Assembly: GCA_018715445.1 (NCBI GenBank)
Contig: DVLP01000463.1
Span: 1 to 10,900 of the forward strand
Length of the DNA stretch: 10,900 bases
DNA from: Candidatus Avipropionibacterium avicola
GTDB lineage: Bacteria; Actinomycetota; Actinomycetes; Propionibacteriales; Propionibacteriaceae
Direction of reading: 5' to 3'
The translations under genes and the position numbers were made by a program. Every line of letters starts with the position of its first letter. Within the stretch, counting starts at the first letter, position 1. The notes below the pieces were generated by a model. It saw only the letters and a program-made list of their open reading frames with translations. It ran no database searches and had not been told where the DNA came from. Shown in pieces: positions 1 to 6,639 of the stretch.

Positions 1-6
1 GACGTC

Positions 7-21
7 CACCCAAAATGGGTG
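7..21. repeat. Short inverted repeat at window edge
   Basis: CACCC and GGGTG arms flank an AAAAT spacer, giving a perfect 5-bp inverted repeat. It could be an operator or the tail of a terminator belonging to a gene outside the window. The neighbouring gene is cut off, so nothing more can be said. Confidence 0.3.
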
Positions 22-50
22 ACAGCGTTGGCACCATCGGGCACTCTGGA

Positions 51-68
51 TCCGGACACACTCCGGAC
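51..68 (+). repeat. Two TCCGGAC copies, 11 bp apart
   Basis: TCCGGAC occurs at 51-57 and 62-68, one helical turn apart and just before the Shine-Dalgarno of the HNH gene at 71-78. TCCGGA is itself a palindrome, so the pair could be a small operator. The match may also be chance in GC-rich DNA. Confidence 0.3.
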
Positions 69-86
69 CCGAGGGAGGGCGCTGCG

Positions 87-527
87 ATGAGCGGTGTGGT
101 CGTGCTGAACACCGACAACACGGCGCTGCACACCGTCTCGATCCCCCACGCGATCCGGATGCTGGTCCGTGAGGTCGCCGTCATCGAGGAGGCCGTCGAG
201 GGTGAGCGGTTCGGCCCCTACCCCGTGCCGGTCGTGCTCCGCCTGCTGCGCTACGTCAAGACCACCTTCCTGTACGGCCGGGCCCCGACCTGGTCGAAGC
301 GGGCGGTGCTGCGCCGCGACCGGAACCGCTGCGGCTACTGCGGTGAGCGCGGCACCACCATCGATCACCTGCTGCCCCAGTCACGAGGTGGGCGCAACAC
401 CTGGCTGAACACCGTGTGCGCCTGTCAGGCGTGCAACCACCGCAAGGCCGCCCGGACGCCGGCCGAGGCAGGGATGACCCTGCACGTCGTACCGCGCGTC
501 CCGGCCTGGCGGGAAGTCTCCATGTGA
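87..527 (+). CDS. HNH endonuclease family protein
   Basis: A 146-residue protein with a complete HNH / zinc-ribbon core in its C-terminal half. It shows CxxC at Cys82 and Cys85, the Asp93-His94 pair expected to sit at the active site, and a second CxxC at Cys113 and Cys116 followed by Asn117-His118 and Lys120. The family cleaves DNA in a metal-dependent way. Many Actinobacteria carry stand-alone copies like this whose biological role is unknown. The N-terminal ~75 residues show no domain I recognise. The ATG at 87 is chosen over the upstream in-frame ATG at 15 because GAGGGAGG (71-78) lies 8 nt before it and homologues tend to be this short. No restriction or modification partner or homing host gene is visible beside it. 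The call is safe at family level; the substrate is unknown. Confidence 0.87.
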   Translation: MSGVVVLNTDNTALHTVSIPHAIRMLVREVAVIEEAVEGERFGPYPVPVVLRLLRYVKTTFLYGRAPTWSKRAVLRRDRNRCGYCGERGTTIDHLLPQSRGGRNTWLNTVCACQACNHRKAARTPAEAGMTLHVVPRVPAWREVSM

Positions 528-541
528 GGTTGACCTTGCGG

Positions 542-570
542 TTGCTGGTACGGGACTGACCTCTTAGAGT
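542..570 (+). promoter_or_regulatory. Probable promoter of the amidase gene
   Basis: TTGCTG at 542-547 and TAGAGT at 565-570 are separated by exactly 17 bp and fit a housekeeping sigma-factor promoter (TTGnnn, TAnnnT). Transcription would start near 577 and give a leader of about 65 nt before the ATG at 642. The site lies between two genes on the same strand, so the amidase need not depend on the HNH gene. Confidence 0.6.
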
Positions 571-641
571 CCGGTGGGTATTCACGCAATGCCCGACCCG
601 CACGGGGGGTGGACGGGCGAGGACCGAAAGGACCCACAGTC

Positions 642-2444
642 ATGGCTGACGCACTCCACCCCGGAGGTCGCGTGCTGCGAGGACTACCAGGCCTGGCCTT
701 CGGGCTCGTCCTGGTGGCCGGCCTGACGGCGCTGCCAGTCGAGCAGGCTGCTGCCGACGAGAGCCCCGACACCTCCATCACCACCCTCAAGGCCACCTCC
801 ACACCCAAGGCACCCAAGCTCGAGACCCAGCGGGACTCGGGACCGATGGACCGCCGCGCGGCCGGCAACAACCGGGTCGTCGCCGAGCTGGGCCAGCAGA
901 GCACCGATGACTTCTCCTCGGTCGGGGTGACCTGGTCGGGCGACAGCACCGGGACCGCCCCCGACATCCAGGTCCGCACCAAGGACGACAGCGGCGAGTG
1001 GTCGGACTGGGAGACCATCACCGATGGCCAACCGATCGGCACCGAGGACGGCCGTCTGGCCACCGACCCGATCTTCGTCGGCGATGCCACCGGCCTGGAG
1101 ATGCGGGCGGTGGGCGACGAGTCGACCGAGCTGAAGGATGTCGAGGTCGCGCTGGTGAAGTCGCCGGAGGTCTCCTCCGACGCCGACCCGGAGAAGTTGG
1201 CCGCGACCGCAGGGTCCGACCTGGCTCCGCGCCCGAGCATCATCACCCGCAAGGGCTGGGGTGCCGATGAGAGCCTCCGCTGCAACGACGACAAGATGGG
1301 CACCACCATCAAGGGCGTGGTGGTCCACCACACCGCCGGCAGCAACAGCTACTCCAAGTCGCAGTCGGCCTCGATCATCCGTGACATCTACGCGTACCAC
1401 ACCAAGACCTTGGGCTGGTGCGACATCGGCTACAACTTCCTCATCGACAAGTACGGTCAGATCTTCGAGGGCCGCTGGGGCGGCATCGACATGCCGATCC
1501 ACGGATCGCACGCCACCGACTGGAACACCAACACCATGGGTGTGTCCTTCATGGGCAACTACGACACCGCGGCTCCGCCGTCGGTGATGCTCAACGCCGG
1601 TGCCGACCTGATCGCGTGGAAGCTCGATGCCTTCCAGCGCGAGGCCAAGGGCAAGGTCAAGCTGGCCGGCAAGGTCGTCAACATCATCTTCGGTCACGGT
1701 GACGTGATGGCGACCGCCTGCCCCGGCGCGAACATCCGTTCGAAGATGGGCAACCTGCGCGACAAGGTCGAGAACCGGATGGGCGCCCGCGGCCCCATCG
1801 GGAAGGCCTGGGACAAGCGGGGCGGCGAGAAGACCTTCGGGCATCCGCATGTCGCCGAGAAGGTGATCGGTGGCGGACGTGCCGCAGGGTTCCTCCGCTC
1901 GAACAAGCCCAAGACGCTCTACTGGCACCCCTACACCGACGACCACGAGACCAAGGGCCCGATCGATGCCCTCTACACCGACCTGGGCGGGCCGACCAGT
2001 GGTCTGGGGTGGCCGCGCAGCGACGTGCACGATGTCAAGAACGGCCGCGGTCAGGGCTTCAGCCATGGGGCGATCTACCGCTCCGGGCGGACCCCGGCCC
2101 GCGCCGTCCACGGTCCGATCTACACCTACTACCGTGCGATCGGTGGTCCGGGTGGCGACCTGATGCTGCCGACCACGAACGTGAAGGCCGGCGTCATCTC
2201 GAAGTCGCAGTGGAGCAAGTTCGAGGGCGGGATGATCCTGTACCACCCGAAGGTCGGCGCGCACGTGCTGAAGGACGACATCGCCAAGCGGTACTACAAG
2301 CTGAGCAAGTCGCAGCAGGAGCGTCTCGGCGTGCTCAAGAAGGACGAGTACGACACGTCCGGTGGGCGCAAGGCGCTGTTCCAGCGCGGCAAGATCGTCT
2401 GGAACGCCACCAACGGCAAGGTGTCGGTGACCTTCGAGGACTGA
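642..2444 (+). CDS. Secreted N-acetylmuramoyl-L-alanine amidase (PGRP/Amidase_2) with LGFP-like repeats
   Basis: A 600-residue exported peptidoglycan hydrolase expected to cut the amide bond between N-acetylmuramic acid and L-alanine. Residues 1-38 form a signal peptide: Arg10 and Arg13, a hydrophobic core about 15-33, and AAA at 36-38 as a likely signal peptidase I site. Residues about 76-175 form a beta-rich domain often found before the catalytic domain in actinobacterial amidases. The Amidase_2/PGRP domain covers about 198-380. Its likely zinc ligands are His229 (VVVHHTAG), His352 and Cys360 (GHGDVMATACPG), with GYNF (Tyr264) and IFEGR (Glu276) also present; Cys214 and Cys260 may form a disulfide. 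LGFP-type repeats follow: one clear at about 440-490 (LGWP), one weak at about 491-535 (LMLP) and a remnant to the end. These probably bind the cell wall. GAAAGGA (626-632) favours the ATG at 642 over the GTG at 609. It has no membrane anchor and is a plausible substrate of the signal peptidases in this window. Confidence 0.93.
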   Translation: MADALHPGGRVLRGLPGLAFGLVLVAGLTALPVEQAAADESPDTSITTLKATSTPKAPKLETQRDSGPMDRRAAGNNRVVAELGQQSTDDFSSVGVTWSGDSTGTAPDIQVRTKDDSGEWSDWETITDGQPIGTEDGRLATDPIFVGDATGLEMRAVGDESTELKDVEVALVKSPEVSSDADPEKLAATAGSDLAPRPSIITRKGWGADESLRCNDDKMGTTIKGVVVHHTAGSNSYSKSQSASIIRDIYAYHTKTLGWCDIGYNFLIDKYGQIFEGRWGGIDMPIHGSHATDWNTNTMGVSFMGNYDTAAPPSVMLNAGADLIAWKLDAFQREAKGKVKLAGKVVNIIFGHGDVMATACPGANIRSKMGNLRDKVENRMGARGPIGKAWDKRGGEKTFGHPHVAEKVIGGGRAAGFLRSNKPKTLYWHPYTDDHETKGPIDALYTDLGGPTSGLGWPRSDVHDVKNGRGQGFSHGAIYRSGRTPARAVHGPIYTYYRAIGGPGGDLMLPTTNVKAGVISKSQWSKFEGGMILYHPKVGAHVLKDDIAKRYYKLSKSQQERLGVLKKDEYDTSGGRKALFQRGKIVWNATNGKVSVTFED

Positions 2445-2455
2445 GCCGGGCTCAG
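2441..2455. terminator. Palindrome holding both convergent stop codons
   Basis: CTGAGC-CGG-GCTCAG is a perfect 6-bp inverted repeat with a 3-nt loop. The amidase TGA (2442-2444) is in the left arm and the TGA of the opposite gene (complement of 2452-2454) is in the right arm. It lacks a T tract, so its role as a bidirectional terminator is inferred from position and symmetry. Confidence 0.5.
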
Positions 2456-3105
2456 CGAACTGCCGGGCGATCGACACCCGGGCGGCCGGGACCCCGATGA
2501 TCGGGTCCCGGCCGGATGCCGAGCCGATGGACCTCGAGTGCAGCCAACTGCTCCATGCACTCGGGGTCCGCGGCGCGCCAGGCCTTCACCGGGTCGTCGC
2601 TGATGGCTCGCAGCCGCTCGATCGGGTGGTGCGCCAGGGCCCGCAACGCCAGCAGGTCGGTCCCCCGGCCCTGGTCGACGATCAGCTGCGCGGCCCGTGA
2701 GGTGCGCAGGTAGCGCAACCTCCGGGGCAACCAGATCACCAGGGCGATCAGGAACGGGATGGCGAAGGTGACCAGCCCGGTGACGGCGGCAGCGGTCTCG
2801 ATCGCGGTGATCTGGCGTTCGGCGGCGGCTGCGATCTCCTCGAGCGATCCCGAGGCGTTGTCGAGCGGCAGTTTGATCATCCCGCCCACCCCGGGGATCT
2901 TGTCCACCTCGGCACCGGCGGCCCTGACCTGATCGGCCGTCTGCCGGGCCTGGGTGGCCGTCACCCGGAGCGGATCGGCAATCGCCCGGATCGACCCGTC
3001 GACCACCCGCGCCAGCACCAGCCAGAGCACCGTCCACGCCGCGACGGCGGCATCGGCCAGGATCTGACCAGTCAGCTGGGAGGTGCGCCGCGAGTACCAA
3101 GCCAT
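2452..3105 (-). CDS. Hypothetical membrane protein with two TM segments
   Basis: A 217-residue protein that I cannot assign to a named family. Hydrophobic segments at about 15-35 and 106-127 are followed by a basic stretch (PRRLRYLR), so both termini should be cytoplasmic with an external loop of about 70 residues. That loop looks helical and contains a Gly/Pro break (PGVGG, 71-75). The cytoplasmic tail of about 90 residues is charged and includes a short helical segment near 150-195. It is the last gene of the dprA side of the block, 22 nt after the dprA stop. The ATG is fixed by an in-frame TAG three codons upstream. A long anti-SD match (GAGGTGATC, 3121-3129) sits unusually far from it. 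The final ~20 residues are Gly/Pro/Arg-rich and are encoded across the hairpin at 2484-2513, so they may be only a by-product of that terminator. Confidence 0.7.
   Translation of the reverse strand: MAWYSRRTSQLTGQILADAAVAAWTVLWLVLARVVDGSIRAIADPLRVTATQARQTADQVRAAGAEVDKIPGVGGMIKLPLDNASGSLEEIAAAAERQITAIETAAAVTGLVTFAIPFLIALVIWLPRRLRYLRTSRAAQLIVDQGRGTDLLALRALAHHPIERLRAISDDPVKAWRAADPECMEQLAALEVHRLGIRPGPDHRGPGRPGVDRPAVR
2484..2513 (+). terminator. Strong hairpin 40 nt after the amidase stop
   Basis: GGCCGGGACCC (2484-2494) and GGGTCCCGGCC (2503-2513) form a perfect 11-bp stem with an 8-nt loop. A hairpin without a clear T tract is a common form of terminator in high-GC Actinobacteria. Its place fits termination of the amidase transcript. 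It lies inside the 3' end of the opposite gene. Confidence 0.65.
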
Positions 3106-3120
3106 GTCAGAAGGCTAGAG

Positions 3121-3129
3121 GATCACCTC
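3121..3129 (-). promoter_or_regulatory. Extended Shine-Dalgarno-like site at unusual distance
   Basis: Read on the - strand this is GAGGTGATC, a long match to the complement of the 16S rRNA 3' end. It overlaps the dprA stop codon. The next start codon (ATG, complement of 3103-3105) is 15 nt past its end, and about 20 nt past the GAGG core, further than the usual 5-10 nt. It may keep terminating ribosomes near the next start. Confidence 0.4.
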
Positions 3130-4258
3130 ATCGGCTCCCCGGCGGCACGGCACGCCAGCCGTCGTCGTCGACCCGGGCCAGGCCCTGCGCCTCCAGGGCC
3201 CCGAGGGCGGCCAGGCAGGACTGGACCGGCTCCCCCACCGCCAGGCTGACCTCGCCCGGTGTCCGACGACCGCGGGCCGGCAACGCTTCGTAGACCGCCA
3301 TCAGCGCGGCCGGCAGTCGGTCCAGCCGATGGGGCTGCGCCCGGGGCGCCTCGACCAGGTGCTCCCCCATCGCCGAGACCAGCTCGAGGACCTGCTCGGA
3401 GCCGGTGACCAGCTCGGCGCGCCGTTCACGGATCAGGTGCAGCGGCCCGACCGACAGGGCAGAGTGCACCGATCCCGGCACCGCCATGCAGATCCGGCCC
3501 AGCGACTCCGCCCAGGCCATCGTGTTGCGGGCCCCGGAACGGGCGGCAGCCTCCACCATCACCGTGCCGGCGCCAAGGGCCGCGATCAACCGGTTCCGTG
3601 CCAGGAAACGGATCCGGGTCGGTCGACCGCCGGGCGGGATCTCCGACACCACCAGGTGGTGTTCGGCCAACTGCTGCAGCACCAGCATGTTGCCCCGTGG
3701 GTACTCGATGTCGGGTCCGCAGGCGAGCACGGCCACCGTACGGGACCCGTCGACGCTGAGCACGCCGCGATGGGCCGCGATGTCGATGCCGAAGGCCCCG
3801 CCCGAGACCACCGTCCAGTCCTGCTCGGCCAACTCGGCGGCGAGCTCGCCGGCGCATCCTTGACCGTACGGCGAACAGGCCCGCGCCCCCACGATCGAGA
3901 CCGCCCGGTCGACCCACTCGCCCAGGTGCCCCGGACCACGGACCCACAGCCCGACCGGCACCCCACCACGGTCCGAGATCGGCTCCGCCCCGGCCAGGTC
4001 GGCCAAGGACGCGGGCCACTCGGGGTCACCCGGCATCACGAACCGGGTGTCGCTGCGCCGGGCCAGGATCACCAGCCCGTCGGTGTCGTGGGCCAGTGCC
4101 CGCCGTTGGGGACCGGCGCCGTGGTGCCCGGCCAGGGTGTCCTGCCAGACCCGGCCCGGTTCGGCGCGGGTCAGGGCCCGGGCCAGCACCGGGTCGCCGG
4201 CGTCGAAGGTCCACGACAGGGCCATCCGGTGGTCCCGTTCCTGCGTGGTGTCGCTCAT
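3128..4258 (-). CDS. dprA: DNA-processing protein DprA (Smf)
   Basis: A 376-residue protein that in transformable bacteria binds incoming single-stranded DNA in the cytoplasm and loads RecA. In Actinobacteria it is conserved although natural uptake is rarely shown. The Rossmann-type core spans about 118-290. It shows SIVGAR (121-126), SGGAFGID (152-159), the ACGPD/YP pair (179-187), LARNR (219-223), EA (236-237), SGARNT (241-246) and PG (261-262), all typical of DprA. Residues about 310-370 look like the C-terminal winged-helix domain seen in many members. The ATG overlaps the yifB stop in an ATGA, so translation is probably coupled. The gene sits beside yifB, whose relative ComM also acts in recombination of taken-up DNA, which supports a shared role. 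Confidence 0.95.
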   Translation of the reverse strand: MSDTTQERDHRMALSWTFDAGDPVLARALTRAEPGRVWQDTLAGHHGAGPQRRALAHDTDGLVILARRSDTRFVMPGDPEWPASLADLAGAEPISDRGGVPVGLWVRGPGHLGEWVDRAVSIVGARACSPYGQGCAGELAAELAEQDWTVVSGGAFGIDIAAHRGVLSVDGSRTVAVLACGPDIEYPRGNMLVLQQLAEHHLVVSEIPPGGRPTRIRFLARNRLIAALGAGTVMVEAAARSGARNTMAWAESLGRICMAVPGSVHSALSVGPLHLIRERRAELVTGSEQVLELVSAMGEHLVEAPRAQPHRLDRLPAALMAVYEALPARGRRTPGEVSLAVGEPVQSCLAALGALEAQGLARVDDDGWRAVPPGSR

Positions 4259-5793
4259 GCCACCCTCCCCATGCCGTCGGTGTCACCGCGACGCATCGCC
4301 AGCGCCGCCATCAGGTCGTCGGCCGAGGGCCGGTCGCGCCCGGCCAGGTCGGCGATGGTCCACGACAGCCGCAGCACCCGGTCGACGCCGCGAGCACTGA
4401 GACGGCCCTGCTGCACCGCGCGGTCGATGTGCTCCAGGCCGTGGGGCAACGCCAACCGGTTGCGCAGGTAGGAGCCGCGCACCTCGGCATTGGTGCTCCA
4501 GCCGGTCCCGGCCAGTCGCTGCGACTGTCGTTGACGGGCCGCGGCCACCCGCTCGGCGACCAGGGCACTCGGCTCGGCCGTACGCATCGCCCGGTCCAGG
4601 TAGGAACGGCGGATCGGGGTGAGGCGTTGGGTGATGTCGATCCGGTCGCGGATCGGTCCGGACAGCCGCTCGCCGTAGCGCCGGATCGCGATCGGCGCAC
4701 AGGTGCACGCCGCGCCCGGGGTCGCGGCCAGGCCACACGGACACGGGTTGGCGGCCAGCACCAACTGGAAGTTCGCCGGGAACCGGGCCTGCACCTGGGA
4801 GCGCCCGATCGTGACCACGCCACTCTCCAACGGGGTCCGTAGGGTGTCGAGCATCCGGGCGGAGAACTCCGGGGCCTCGTCCAGGAACAGCACGCCGCGA
4901 TGGGCGACCGAGATCAGTCCCGGCCGGGCCAGGCGTGGACCACCTCCGACCAGACTGGCCAGCGACGCCGAGTGGTGCGGTGCAGCGTACGGCGGTCGAC
5001 TGACCAGGCCATCCAGGCCGAAACCGGCCAAGGAGTGGATGGCCGAGACCTCCAGGGCCTCGGCCGCACCCAGCGGCGGCAGCACACCGGGCAGCCGCTC
5101 GGCCAGCAGTGTCTTGCCGACGCCGGGTGGACCGGTGAGGAAGAGATGGTGGCGACCCGCGGCCGCCACTTCCAGGGCCCACCGGGCCTCGACCTGACCG
5201 GCCACCTCCATCAGGTCCTTGGGGGTGGCCTCCTCCTGCTCGACCTCCTCGGCGGCCGCCACCTCGTCGACCACCACGGGCTCGCCGTTGAGCACGGCGG
5301 CCAGGTCGGCGAGGTCATTGACCGGCTGGACCGTCATGCCCTCCACCAGGCGGGCCTCGGCAGCCATCGCGGCCGGCACCACGACCCGGGTGAAGTCGTG
5401 CTGTGCCGCCGCCAGCACGGCCGGCAGGACGCCGCGGACCGGGCGGATCCTGCCGTCCAGGCCCACCTCGCCGACCCACACGGTGTTGTGCAACCCCACA
5501 CCCTCGACGACCTTGGCCGCGGTCAACAGTGCGGCGATGATCGCGATGTCGTAGTGGCTGCCGGCCTTGGGCAGCGAGGCCGGTGAAAGGTTGACCGTGA
5601 CCAGGGACTGCGGCCAGCTCAACCCCGCCGAGGTCACCGCCGCCCGGCAGCGGTCGCGGGCCTCGTACAGTGCGGTGTCGGCCAACCCGACCAGGACCGT
5701 ACGCGGCAGCCCGCCACCGATCGCGGTCTCCACCTCCACGATCCGCCCGTCCAACCCGACCAGGGCGACCGAGAATGCTCGCGCCATCGTCAT
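4255..5793 (-). CDS. ComM/YifB-family Mg-chelatase-like AAA ATPase
   Basis: A 512-residue protein, close to the usual ~505 of the family. ComM, the studied member, is a hexameric helicase that promotes branch migration when donor DNA is integrated in Gram-negative bacteria; the role in Actinobacteria is less clear. The N-terminal part (about 4-170) is the Lon-protease-like (ChlI-type) domain, including GEVGLDGRIRPVRGVLP (108-124). An acidic linker (about 175-190) leads to the AAA module with Walker A GPPGVGKT (221-228) and Walker B VLFLDEAPEF (301-310). Cys351, Cys353, Cys363 and Cys365 form a probable zinc site, and the C-terminal Mg-chelatase part ends near 500. The ATG at 5793 follows GAGGGTGG with 10 nt spacing; the next ATG, two codons on, is also possible. 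The gene lies 16 nt after yraN and overlaps dprA by 4 nt. Common symbols are comM and yifB. Confidence 0.95.
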   Translation of the reverse strand: MTMARAFSVALVGLDGRIVEVETAIGGGLPRTVLVGLADTALYEARDRCRAAVTSAGLSWPQSLVTVNLSPASLPKAGSHYDIAIIAALLTAAKVVEGVGLHNTVWVGEVGLDGRIRPVRGVLPAVLAAAQHDFTRVVVPAAMAAEARLVEGMTVQPVNDLADLAAVLNGEPVVVDEVAAAEEVEQEEATPKDLMEVAGQVEARWALEVAAAGRHHLFLTGPPGVGKTLLAERLPGVLPPLGAAEALEVSAIHSLAGFGLDGLVSRPPYAAPHHSASLASLVGGGPRLARPGLISVAHRGVLFLDEAPEFSARMLDTLRTPLESGVVTIGRSQVQARFPANFQLVLAANPCPCGLAATPGAACTCAPIAIRRYGERLSGPIRDRIDITQRLTPIRRSYLDRAMRTAEPSALVAERVAAARQRQSQRLAGTGWSTNAEVRGSYLRNRLALPHGLEHIDRAVQQGRLSARGVDRVLRLSWTIADLAGRDRPSADDLMAALAMRRGDTDGMGRVA

Positions 5794-5809
5794 CGTCGAT
5801 GCACCACCC

Positions 5810-6190
5810 TCAGATCCCGCGCACGTGCGAGATGAGAGGCTCCGGCCCGCCGAGCACGATCCCGATCGCATCGACGCGGATCCGTCCGGCCCCGGACGGG
5901 CGCGCATGCCCGGCCACCCAGTGCGCGGCCAGTTGGCGCAGCGTGCGCTGCTTGCGCCAGGTGATCGACTCCAGGGGGTCGCCGAAGCCCAGGCCGGTGC
6001 GGGTCTTGACCTCGCAGAACACCACCGTGGCGTCGAGGTCCTCGGCGATCACGTCCACCTCACCGATCGGGCACCGCCAGTTCCGATCGATGATCCGCCA
6101 CCCCAGGCCGGTCAACATCTCGACCGCCAGGTCCTCCCCCTGCCGACCGATGCGTTGGCGACGGTGGCTGTCCTGTCCTGCTGTCTGCAT
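5810..6190 (-). CDS. YraN/UPF0102 family nuclease-like protein
   Basis: A 126-residue protein, the usual size of the UPF0102 family. It has the arrangement of a restriction-endonuclease-like (RecB/Holliday-resolvase) fold: GRQGE with Glu19, GEVD at 43-46 with Asp46, and EVKTR at 60-64 with Glu60 and Lys62. These residues fit an E-D-ExK nuclease site, though the activity of most members has not been shown. RNW and RVD at 105-107 are further family marks. The start is well set by GGAGG (complement of 6197-6201) 6 nt before the ATG. It begins the yraN-yifB-dprA sub-block, and its link with yifB and dprA is widely conserved, which suggests a task in DNA processing. Confidence 0.92.
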   Translation of the reverse strand: MQTAGQDSHRRQRIGRQGEDLAVEMLTGLGWRIIDRNWRCPIGEVDVIAEDLDATVVFCEVKTRTGLGFGDPLESITWRKQRTLRQLAAHWVAGHARPSGAGRIRVDAIGIVLGGPEPLISHVRGI

Positions 6191-6199
6191 GACTCACCT

Positions 6200-6219
6200 C
6201 CACCCAGACAATGGGGTGG
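6200..6219 (-). promoter_or_regulatory. Hairpin overlapping the yraN Shine-Dalgarno
   Basis: On the - strand CCACCC, an 8-nt loop and GGGTGG form a 6-bp stem. Its 3' arm shares two bases with the GGAGG ribosome-binding site of yraN. It could partly mask the site or act as a weak pause. No experiment or comparison supports this yet. Confidence 0.3.
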
Positions 6220-6252
6220 TTCCCGCCGAATCGTTCAGCCAATCGCGCCAGC

Positions 6253-6261
6253 TGTGGACGG
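6253..6261. other. DnaA-box-like site, weaker copy
   Basis: Read on the - strand it is CCGTCCACA, which differs from the high-GC actinobacterial DnaA-box consensus TTGTCCACA at the first two bases. It lies 30 bp from a perfect copy in the same orientation, about three helical turns away. Confidence 0.3.
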
Positions 6262-6282
6262 TGCTACGAGGTGGGTCGGGCC

Positions 6283-6291
6283 TGTGGACAA
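6283..6291. other. Perfect actinobacterial-type DnaA box
   Basis: Read on the - strand it is TTGTCCACA, identical to the DnaA-box consensus known from Streptomyces. It lies in the 134-bp gap between DUF2469 and yraN, where the promoter for yraN-yifB-dprA would be expected. I see no convincing -35/-10 pair there. One 9-mer can arise by chance, so DnaA binding is a hypothesis. Confidence 0.45.
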
Positions 6292-6308
6292 CCACGGACC
6301 CCTCACGC

Positions 6309-6333
6309 GGTCAGGACGGCGTGGTCAGGACGG
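6309..6333. repeat. 11-bp direct repeat over the DUF2469 stop codon
   Basis: GGTCAGGACGG occurs at 6309-6319 and again at 6323-6333, a 14-bp period. The second copy carries the stop of the DUF2469 gene (complement of 6325-6327). The repeat looks like a small local duplication of the 3' end. Confidence 0.6.
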
Positions 6334-6639
6334 GTCCTGCGGCACTTCCAGGTCGGAGTGGGTGATCTCCTCGATGGAGACGTCACGGAAGGTGAGGACC
6401 TTGGCGTTCTTCACGAAGCGGGCCGGGCGATACATGTCCCACACCCAAGCGTCGGCCATCGACACCTCGTAGTAGACATCGCCACCCTCGGTCCGGACCT
6501 TGAGGTCGACCGCATTGCACAGGTAGAATCGTCGCTCGGTCTCCACGGCATAGGTGAACAGGGCGACGACGTCCTTGTACTCGCGGTACAGCTGGAGCTC
6601 CAGCTCGGACTCGTACTGTTCCAGGTCTTCGGCACTCAT
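6325..6639 (-). CDS. DUF2469 family conserved protein
   Basis: A 104-residue acidic cytoplasmic protein of the actinobacterial DUF2469 family (M. tuberculosis homologue Rv2901c). Diagnostic stretches are MSAEDLEQYESELELQLYRE at the N-terminus, VETERRFYLCN near 32-42, and the strongly conserved MADAWVWDMYRPARFVK at about 61-77. Its molecular function is not established. The ATG overlaps the rnhB stop in an ATGA, and the only ribosome-binding sequence is a poor G-rich run, so translation probably depends on ribosomes finishing rnhB. It is found next to rnhB across Actinobacteria. It ends the upstream part of the block; the next gene is 170 bases away, counted to the yraN stop-distal start region, with 134 bases of non-coding DNA between. 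Confidence 0.93.
   Translation of the reverse strand: MSAEDLEQYESELELQLYREYKDVVALFTYAVETERRFYLCNAVDLKVRTEGGDVYYEVSMADAWVWDMYRPARFVKNAKVLTFRDVSIEEITHSDLEVPQDPS

Noticed and set aside
15..86. Upstream ATG at 15 as the HNH start
   Set aside because: It lies within a short inverted repeat, lacks a Shine-Dalgarno, and adds residues unlike the family; the ATG at 87 has GAGGGAGG at proper spacing.
571..641. Riboswitch such as the c-di-AMP ydaO type before the cell-wall amidase
   Set aside because: Such elements often precede cell-wall hydrolase genes in Actinobacteria, but the leader after the predicted promoter is only about 65 nt, too short, and no conserved element is visible.
425..1345. A 306-codon open frame on the - strand across the HNH and amidase genes
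   Set aside because: It crosses the amidase promoter and parts of two supported genes; no family motif is visible.
684..2477. A 597-codon open frame on the - strand opposite the amidase
   Set aside because: It is antisense to a gene with clear catalytic motifs, signal peptide and promoter; its translation shows no recognisable domain and the low-complexity V/G/R/H composition of a shadow frame in high-GC DNA.
3329..4471. A 380-codon open frame on the + strand opposite dprA and yifB
   Set aside because: It spans the junction of two real genes on the other strand and has a biased, featureless composition.
2452..6190. An undescribed defence or mobile system around the nuclease-like genes
   Set aside because: yraN, yifB, dprA and the small membrane gene fit the conserved housekeeping block of Actinobacteria; there is no integrase, toxin-antitoxin pair, repeat array or change in composition.
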